From Antarctobacter heliothermus (GTDB lineage Bacteria; Pseudomonadota; Alphaproteobacteria; Rhodobacterales; Rhodobacteraceae): a DNA stretch of 64,000 bases. The stretch spans positions 3,663,001 through 3,727,000 of the forward strand of contig NZ_CP022540.1 of the NCBI RefSeq assembly GCF_002237555.1, written 5' to 3'. The notes below the pieces were generated by a model that ran no database searches, was not told the origin of the DNA, and saw only the letters and a list, made by a program, of their open reading frames with translations. The position numbers were made by a program, and so were the translations under genes. Below, piece after piece: positions 58,527 through 64,000 of this stretch (its first letter is position 1; every line of letters starts with the position of its first letter).

Positions 58527-58700
58527 TTAAAGGCGGGTGCCCATCCGCGCCGCGCGGCGGGCCTGACGGACGGCGCGCTGCGCCTCACGGCCTTGTTGGC
58601 CGCCACCGCTGGCGCGCTGGATACCCGCATCAATGCCCTTGTTGACCAGTTTGCGCAGGACCATTCGCACAACCATATTAATGATCTGTTGAACGTTCAT
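58527..58700 (-). CDS. Small basic protein of unknown function
   Basis: The product is 57 residues: a hydrophobic N-terminal half MNVQQIINMVVRMVLRKLV, then a Gly/Gln- and Arg-rich half ending RRAARMGTRL. AGGAGAG lies just upstream of the ATG at 58700. The gene follows scpB on the same strand by 60 bp and ends 8 bp from the convergent dcd gene. I recall similar short proteins near scpB in related genomes but know no function. The amphipathic start could associate with the membrane. Confidence 0.75.
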   Translation of the reverse strand: MNVQQIINMVVRMVLRKLVNKGIDAGIQRASGGGQQGREAQRAVRQARRAARMGTRL

Positions 58701-58760
58701 ATTCGACTCTCCTGTTTTGACGCGCAGATTAGCCGCCAATTGCGCCCATTTTCGGGCGGT

Positions 58761-59435
58761 TCAGTCCTCGAACAGCTCGCTCTGGCCCTCTTCCGGACCC
58801 TCTTCGGCGTCTACGTCGCCTTCTCCCGCTTGGGGCACACCCAAGGGCGACGGACGGCTTTCCAGCAGACCGGCGGCACGCAGATCGGCCAACCCCGGCA
58901 GATCGCGGGCAGATTCCAACCCGAAATGGTCCAGAAAGCCCTGTGTCACCACAAATGTCACCGGCCGACCCGGAGTCATGCGGCGGCGGCCAAAGCGGAT
59001 CCACTCCATTTCCAGAAGTTGATCCACAGTGCCGCGCGACACAGACACGCCGCGGATCTCTTCGATCTCGGCCCGTGTGACTGGTTGGTGATAGGCAATG
59101 ATGGCCAAAGTCTCGACCGCGGCGCGCGACAGTTTCCGCGTCTCAACCGTTTCGCGCTGCATCAGAAAGCCAAGATCAGGCGCGGTGCGGATCGCCCACG
59201 CGTCCCCGACCCGGACCACATTCACGCCGCGCCCGTCATAGCGTTTGCGGAGATAGACCATCGCCTCTGCGGCGTCGCAGCCATGCGGCATCCGGTCGTT
59301 CAGTTCCTTAACGGTCACCGGCTCGGCGCTGGCAAACAGGATCGCCTCGACCATGCGTTCCTGCTCGGCGATGGGCGGTGCCTCAAACAGGCTTTCGCGA
59401 GGCGCGTGGCCCTCTTCGGGTGTGGCGTCAGTCAT
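58761..59435 (-). CDS. scpB: Segregation and condensation protein B
   Basis: This 224-residue winged-helix protein of the SMC-ScpAB condensin has EQERMVEAILFASAEPVTV at the start of the first domain and LAIIAYHQPVTRAEIEEIRG in the second. ScpB dimers bind ScpA. It overlaps scpA by 8 bp, and its C-terminus is acidic (EEGPEEGQSELFED). Confidence 0.96.
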   Translation of the reverse strand: MTDATPEEGHAPRESLFEAPPIAEQERMVEAILFASAEPVTVKELNDRMPHGCDAAEAMVYLRKRYDGRGVNVVRVGDAWAIRTAPDLGFLMQRETVETRKLSRAAVETLAIIAYHQPVTRAEIEEIRGVSVSRGTVDQLLEMEWIRFGRRRMTPGRPVTFVVTQGFLDHFGLESARDLPGLADLRAAGLLESRPSPLGVPQAGEGDVDAEEGPEEGQSELFED

Positions 59436-60219
59436 CCCGCCTCTCCTTGCGGCGCATCATGATCGGCTCAAACGTGCCGGACTGTTTCAACTCGGCCTTG
59501 CCTTCTTTGACCAGTTCCAGAGATGCGGCAAACGTCGCGGCGGTGGCGGACCGCCAGCGCACCGGATCCTCAAACCAACCATCGGGCAAATAGCTCTGGA
59601 TGTCGGTCCAGGCTCCGGCGAACCCGATCAGACCCCTGATCCGTTCCAAAGCCTGTTCCATGGTGAACACCCGGTCACGGTCCAATACAAAGGGGCGAAA
59701 TTCATCGCGGGTGCGGATGCGGGCATAGCCTTGCATCAGGTCCAGCAGGGTGGCGGTGTATTTCACCTGCCGCACCTGTTCGACTTGCTCCGGCAATCCG
59801 CGCGCAAAGAAGTCGCGCCCTAGCTGATCACGCCCCATCAGCCGCGCGGCGACATCGCGCATCGCCTGCAAACGCTCAAGCTGAAAGGCCAGATGCGCGG
59901 CGAGGTCTTCACCCGATGGCCCCTCTTCGCTGGGATCTGGCGGCAGCAGCAGGCGGGATTTCAAAAAAGCCAGCCAAGCCGCCATCACCAGATAGTCAGC
60001 CGCCAGTTCGATCCGCAGAGTCTTGGCCTTTTCGACAAAGCCAAGGTATTGCCGCGCAAGTTGCAGGATCGAAATCTTGCGCAGGTCCACCTTTTGCGTG
60101 CGCGCCATGTTCAGCAGCAGGTCCAGCGGCCCTTCAAAGCCGTCCACATCAACCACAAGCGCCTCTGCGGCGAGGCGCTCGGTGACCGAAAATTCGACAA
60201 GATCCGGGGTATCGCTCAT
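59428..60219 (-). CDS. scpA: Segregation and condensation protein A
   Basis: This 263-residue kleisin subunit has the N-terminal FEGPLDLLLNMARTQKVDL and ISILQLARQYLGFVEKAK segments that bind SMC and ScpB, plus the C-terminal winged helix. It overlaps nagZ by 4 bp (ATGA) and scpB by 8 bp, so the group is one operon. Confidence 0.96.
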   Translation of the reverse strand: MSDTPDLVEFSVTERLAAEALVVDVDGFEGPLDLLLNMARTQKVDLRKISILQLARQYLGFVEKAKTLRIELAADYLVMAAWLAFLKSRLLLPPDPSEEGPSGEDLAAHLAFQLERLQAMRDVAARLMGRDQLGRDFFARGLPEQVEQVRQVKYTATLLDLMQGYARIRTRDEFRPFVLDRDRVFTMEQALERIRGLIGFAGAWTDIQSYLPDGWFEDPVRWRSATAATFAASLELVKEGKAELKQSGTFEPIMMRRKERRDD

Positions 60220-61226
60220 GCGGGGTCGGTGTGCGGGTCCAAAGCCATGAAAGCGTCAGCCTCAGCGCGCAGCGCCGCGATGTCAACTGGCTTGGGCGCG
60301 GTGCGGGCCTGCAAGGCGCGCTCTGCGCGGGCCTGCGCCTGTGTATCCATCACGCCGACGGCGTCGCACAGCGCCTGCATCTCTGCCAGATCGCCATTGC
60401 AATGCAGGACCACGTCACAGCCCGCTTTGCGCGCGGCTGAGCCGCGTTCAGCAATTGTGCCGCTCAGTGCCTGCATCGAGATGTCATCGGTCATCAACAA
60501 ACCGTCAAAGCCGATCTGCTCGCGCAAAATGCAATTCATCACCGGCGACAGGGTTGCCGGACGGGGGTCGATGTCTTCGAACACCAGATGCGCGGTCATG
60601 CCCAGCGGCAGGTCGGCAAAGGCCTTGAACACGGCGAAATCCTGACGGTCCAGCGTGGCGCGGTCCGTCGCCACGCACGGCAGGTCCAGATGGCTGTCGA
60701 GCGTACCCAGCCCGTGACCAGGCATGTGTTTCATTACCGGCAGTACGCCGCCATCAAGACAGCCACGCACTACAGCGCGGCCATGTCGGATCACCGTTGC
60801 GCCGTCGGTGCCGTAACAGCGGTTGCGAAGAACCGCGTGGGTGTCGGTGCGGGCAATGTCCAGCGTCGGGATACAGTTGCCGTCAATTCCCAGCCCGCGC
60901 AGTTCTTCGGCGATCAGCCGCGCGCGCAGGTAAAAGCGGCGCTCGGCGTTCGGGGCTGCGGCATCGTCCAGCGGGGCAGGCCAATCGCGGGCCAGAGGCG
61001 GGCGCAGGCGCTGCACGCGGCCCCCCTCTTGGTCGATAAAGATCGGCGCGTTGTGACCGGCTGCCTCACGCAGCGCGTCACATAGCGCACCGATTTGATC
61101 GGCGTCCTGCAAATTGCGGTTGAAGAGGATAAAGCCAAACGGCCGCGTCCCGGAGAAGAGAGCTACTTCCGAATCCGAGAGGGTCGTGCCAGCACAGCCA
61201 AGGATGACCGCGCCAAAGGCGCTCAT
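60216..61226 (-). CDS. nagZ: Beta-N-acetylhexosaminidase NagZ
   Basis: This 336-residue family 3 glycoside hydrolase has the substrate-binding motif KHMPGHG and the nucleophile Asp in LLMTDDISM. The N-terminal LFNRNLQDADQI and IDQEGGRVQRL segments are typical. NagZ removes GlcNAc from recycled muropeptides in the cytoplasm. It overlaps the SPOR gene by 4 bp and scpA by 4 bp. Confidence 0.97.
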   Translation of the reverse strand: MSAFGAVILGCAGTTLSDSEVALFSGTRPFGFILFNRNLQDADQIGALCDALREAAGHNAPIFIDQEGGRVQRLRPPLARDWPAPLDDAAAPNAERRFYLRARLIAEELRGLGIDGNCIPTLDIARTDTHAVLRNRCYGTDGATVIRHGRAVVRGCLDGGVLPVMKHMPGHGLGTLDSHLDLPCVATDRATLDRQDFAVFKAFADLPLGMTAHLVFEDIDPRPATLSPVMNCILREQIGFDGLLMTDDISMQALSGTIAERGSAARKAGCDVVLHCNGDLAEMQALCDAVGVMDTQAQARAERALQARTAPKPVDIAALRAEADAFMALDPHTDPA

Positions 61227-62209
61227 CGTGTCACAACCGGAATGCAGTCGACTTTTTGCGCGACGAAGGCGGCGCAGAACCGGCGAGCATCAGAGAGATC
61301 TTCGAACCCATGCGCCCGCAGCCGGTAGAACGTACGACCGCCAGAGGAGGCCTTTTGGATTACCCTGTCCTTGCCATCGAGATAGTCGCCGAAGCGCCCA
61401 TCAAGACGCTGCCATTCGGTGCGCGCCGCCTCGGGACTGTCAAAGGCCCCGATTTGCACCAACCGGGTTCCAGCGGACAATGTGGCAGGGTCCACTTCCG
61501 TCACCGGAACAGAGGCGGCTGCCGCGACAACAGCGGCCTGCGTTGTACGCGGCGCGCTTGCCAAACCGGCAGGGCGCAGGCGGGGACGCAGTGACCGCGA
61601 CAGGCCGGGGCCGTCAAACAACACGCGATCCGTGTCAGGCAGCACAGAGGCCAACGCGGTCACAACCTCGGCGTCCGTCCCTTCGGGCAAGGCGCTGAGT
61701 GGCTTGGCGCGCGCGGCGATCTCATCAGCTAGGGCAGAGAGTGCGGAGTTCGGTTCGGGGCTTTCGGGGATCGGCGCGCCGGTGGGCGGGACCTCGACGA
61801 TCTCGGCATTGCGGGCCAGCGTGGGCTGCACATCGCGCGGCGTTTCGACCGGGGCCAAGGCCCCCAACGCCACATCATCAGCTTGAAGTCCTGCAGCGCT
61901 CGGTGCAAGGGTCAGTCGGTCGACCGGGTCCGCCGCGCCACCGAAACCGGCAACCGCGTTGACCGCAAGGCCTTGGTGATCGGCCAGTCTGCCGCCTGGA
62001 TCATCAGGGGCGACACGCATCGGGCCGGACAGGGCCTCTACGATGGGCACGCCACTGACGTCCCGTGCCACAACCCCGTAACCCCAAACCGCGATGCCCA
62101 CGACCAGTGCCAGAGACATTGCCGCCCCGGCCCAGTTCGCCATCGACGCCATGTTTCCAGAACCCGAATGCGGGGCCGAGTGGCCCCCTTCAAAGGTAAA
62201 ATCCGCCAT
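61223..62209 (-). CDS. SPOR-domain membrane protein
   Basis: The 328-residue protein has one membrane segment near residues 28-48, a long Pro/Ala-rich linker and a C-terminal SPOR domain (LVQIGAFDSPEAARTEWQRL and TFYRLRAHGFEDLSDARRFC). SPOR domains bind glycan strands lacking stem peptides at the division site. It lies between argS and nagZ in one operon. The specific role is unknown. Confidence 0.9.
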   Translation of the reverse strand: MADFTFEGGHSAPHSGSGNMASMANWAGAAMSLALVVGIAVWGYGVVARDVSGVPIVEALSGPMRVAPDDPGGRLADHQGLAVNAVAGFGGAADPVDRLTLAPSAAGLQADDVALGALAPVETPRDVQPTLARNAEIVEVPPTGAPIPESPEPNSALSALADEIAARAKPLSALPEGTDAEVVTALASVLPDTDRVLFDGPGLSRSLRPRLRPAGLASAPRTTQAAVVAAAASVPVTEVDPATLSAGTRLVQIGAFDSPEAARTEWQRLDGRFGDYLDGKDRVIQKASSGGRTFYRLRAHGFEDLSDARRFCAAFVAQKVDCIPVVTR

Positions 62210-62291
62210 TGCTGCCTCATGTCCCCCAGGCAGTGCTTTGCCACCCGGATGCGTTGCTGCTCAACTCAAATCCCGGCGGAGGCGGCTTTTG

Positions 62292-64000
62292 TCAGCGCAT
62301 TTCTTCCACCGGGGTCACGCCAAGGATACCAAGACCGGCGGAAATCACAACCGCCACGGACCGTGCCAGCGCAATTTTGGCCTGTGTTGCAGACGGATCA
62401 TCCTGCACAAAGCGCAATTCCGGGCTGTCGTTGCCCCGGTTCCACAACCCGTGTAGATCGGCGGCCAGTTCGCTGAGATAGGTGGCGATGCGATGCGGCT
62501 CCTGCGTGCGGGCGGCAATTTCCACCAGACGCGGCCATTCTGCCAGCTTGCCCGCCAGCGTGATTTCCGCCGGATGGGTCATGCCGGACAGGTCAGCAGC
62601 GGCCAATGCGGCGTCGCTGACATCCACCCCCGCCTCCGCCGCCTTGCGCAGCACCGAACAGATCCTCGCATGGGCGTATTGCACATAAAAGACCGGGTTT
62701 TCCTTGGACTGCTCAACAACCTTGTCGAGATCGAAATCCAGCGCCGCGTCGCTTTTGCGGGTCAGCATGTGAAAACGCGCCACGTCAGGCCCGACCAGAT
62801 CGACCAGATCGCGCAGAGTGACAAAAGTCCCTGCTCGCTTGGACATCTTGAACGGTTCGCCTTTCTGAAACAGCTTCACCAGCTGGATCAGCTTGATCTC
62901 CAGCGGCACGCGGCCATCGGACAAGGCGGAAACCGCCGCCTTCATCCGCTTGACATAGCCGCCGTGATCGGCACCAAAGATGTCGATGAGCAGATCAAAA
63001 CCGCGCTCCACCTTGTCATAGTGATAGGCAATGTCCGGCGCGAAATAGGTCCAGTTGCCATCCGATTTCATGATCGGGCGATCCACATCGTCGCCGTGTT
63101 CGGTGCTCTTGAACAGGGTCTGTTCGCGTGGTTCCCAATCCTCGGGCTTTTTGCCCTTGGGCGGTTCCAGCACGCCGCGATAGATCAGCCCCTTGGCCCG
63201 CAGGCTGTCGATGGCTGCCTCGATCTTGCCAGTACCATAGAGCGACTTTTCGCTAAAGAAGTGGTCCATATGCACGCCTAACGCCGCCAGATCGGCGCGG
63301 ATCAACTCCATCATCGCGTCGGTTGCGAATTCGCGCACTTCGGCCAGCCAGAATTGTTCTCCCTTGTCGACGTAGTTATCACCGACCTTGCCCTTGAGCG
63401 CCTCGCCGACTGCAACAAGGTAGTCCCCGGGGTAGGTTCCATCGGGAAATTCGACCTCTTGGCCATGAGCTTCGAGGTAACGCAAGTAGACCGACCGTGC
63501 CAACACGTCGACCTGACCGCCGCCGTCGTTGATGTAGTACTCACGCGTCACATCGTATCCGGCATAGGCCAGCAACGACGCCATTGCATCCCCAACGATA
63601 GCCCCCCGCGCGTGACCGACATGCATCGGGCCGGTCGGGTTGGCCGAGACATATTCGACGTTGACCTTTTTGCCCTGCCCCATGCTCGAACGACCATAGG
63701 CCGTGCCTTCGCGCAAGATCGCTGTCGGCAGGGCCTGCCAGACCGACGGTGCCAAGCGGAGGTTCAAAAAGCCGGGTCCAGCCACCTCGGCGCTTGCAAT
63801 GCGGGAATCCGCACGCAGCTTGGCGGCCAGCGCCTCGGCGATATCGCGTGGCTTGGCCTTGGCGGGCTTGGCCAGAACCATGGCGGCGTTCGTAGCCATG
63901 TCGCCATGCAGCGGATCGCGCGGCGGCTCGGTGGTGACCGGATCGGTATTCAGCCCCTCGGGCAGCGCGCCCTCGGATTGCAATGCGTCGATGCCCTCGA
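62292..64000 (-). CDS. argS: Arginyl-tRNA synthetase, N-terminus beyond the window
   Basis: At least 569 residues are present; only the first 15-20 are missing at the right edge. The class I motifs are [16 protein letters not shown] (HIGH) and [12 protein letters not shown] (KMSKS). The DALR-type anticodon-binding domain covers the C-terminus. The frame continues upstream of 63983 (a Leu codon, not a start) to the window end, so that position is not the gene start. It leads the run argS-SPOR-nagZ-scpA-scpB. Confidence 0.97.
   Translation of the reverse strand, partial: EGIDALQSEGALPEGLNTDPVTTEPPRDPLHGDMATNAAMVLAKPAKAKPRDIAEALAAKLRADSRIASAEVAGPGFLNLRLAPSVWQALPTAILREGTAYGRSSMGQGKKVNVEYVSANPTGPMHVGHARGAIVGDAMASLLAYAGYDVTREYYINDGGGQVDVLARSVYLRYLEAHGQEVEFPDGTYPGDYLVAVGEALKGKVGDNYVDKGEQFWLAEVREFATDAMMELIRADLAALGVHMDHFFSEKSLYGTGKIEAAIDSLRAKGLIYRGVLEPPKGKKPEDWEPREQTLFKSTEHGDDVDRPIMKSDGNWTYFAPDIAYHYDKVERGFDLLIDIFGADHGGYVKRMKAAVSALSDGRVPLEIKLIQLVKLFQKGEPFKMSKRAGTFVTLRDLVDLVGPDVARFHMLTRKSDAALDFDLDKVVEQSKENPVFYVQYAHARICSVLRKAAEAGVDVSDAALAAADLSGMTHPAEITLAGKLAEWPRLVEIAARTQEPHRIATYLSELAADLHGLWNRGNDSPELRFVQDDPSATQAKIALARSVAVVISAGLGILGVTPVEEMR

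Noticed and set aside
63984..64000. Start of argS at 63983
   Set aside because: The codon there is a Leu within the known N-terminal region, and the frame stays open to the window edge, so the real start is outside.

Overview
This window is chromosomal DNA from an alphaproteobacterium, most likely a marine member of the Rhodobacterales (Roseobacter group). The evidence is the high GC content, the gene order yceD-rpmF-plsX-fabH-ihfA-merR, a CckA-type hybrid kinase, a recA gene with a GAAC-N7-GAAC SOS box, a tandem-domain dCTP deaminase, M10 peptidase and RTX-type secreted proteins, and an aerobic CO dehydrogenase cluster. I see no prophage, insertion sequence, CRISPR array or rRNA operon. Two tRNA genes are present.

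Layout. 1-7.7 kb: a form I CO dehydrogenase cluster on the minus strand in the order coxC-M-S-L-D-E-XdhC. The upstream regulator is an MHYT-LytTR protein, and three helically phased direct repeats precede coxM. 8.2-10.4 kb: a serralysin-like M10 protease with an unusual alternating C-terminal repeat array. 10.4-17.1 kb: a tightly packed operon of two transglutaminase-fold proteins and an ATP-grasp/alpha-E fusion, a conserved set with no settled function. 17.3-19.7 kb: a chemoreceptor beside a separate secreted sensor-like protein. 20.0-22.0 kb: an MttB-family methyltransferase and an SMR efflux protein. 22.1-24.8 kb: an outer-membrane barrel protein and typA. 24.8-26.5 kb: a gene-poor stretch holding one small secreted protein. 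26.5-30.7 kb: alaS with a coupled small gene, then recA. 30.9-35.1 kb: a sulfotransferase-like gene, cckA and rsmB. 35.2-36.9 kb: a lactonase and uronate dehydrogenase pair. 37.2-39.6 kb: guaB, then bluB under a cobalamin riboswitch. 39.7-46.7 kb: a c-type-haem periplasmic protein, a decayed agmatinase gene, a CoA-transferase, a corrinoid-activator homologue and a fumarylacetoacetase-family enzyme. 46.8-52.3 kb: tRNA-Gly, a deacetylase-family protein, an AbrB-family membrane protein, an ABC-F protein, an OlsB-like acyltransferase and BamE. 52.4-57.3 kb: the rpmF/lipid operon, ihfA, merR and tRNA-Pro. 57.4-64 kb: dcd, then a minus-strand run argS-SPOR-nagZ-scpA-scpB and a small protein.

How the genes fit together. 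The cox cluster would let the cell draw electrons from CO, and its probable regulator and target repeats are both in the window. A B12 thread runs through it: BluB makes the lower ligand of cobalamin under riboswitch control, the MttB homologue is predicted to methylate a corrinoid protein, and the ASKHA/ferredoxin protein at 43.5 kb is of the type that reactivates corrinoid proteins. The lactonase and uronate dehydrogenase fit oxidation of sugar acids. The parts that most deserve experimental work are the transglutaminase/ATP-grasp operon, the CoxC repeat site and the protease repeat array.
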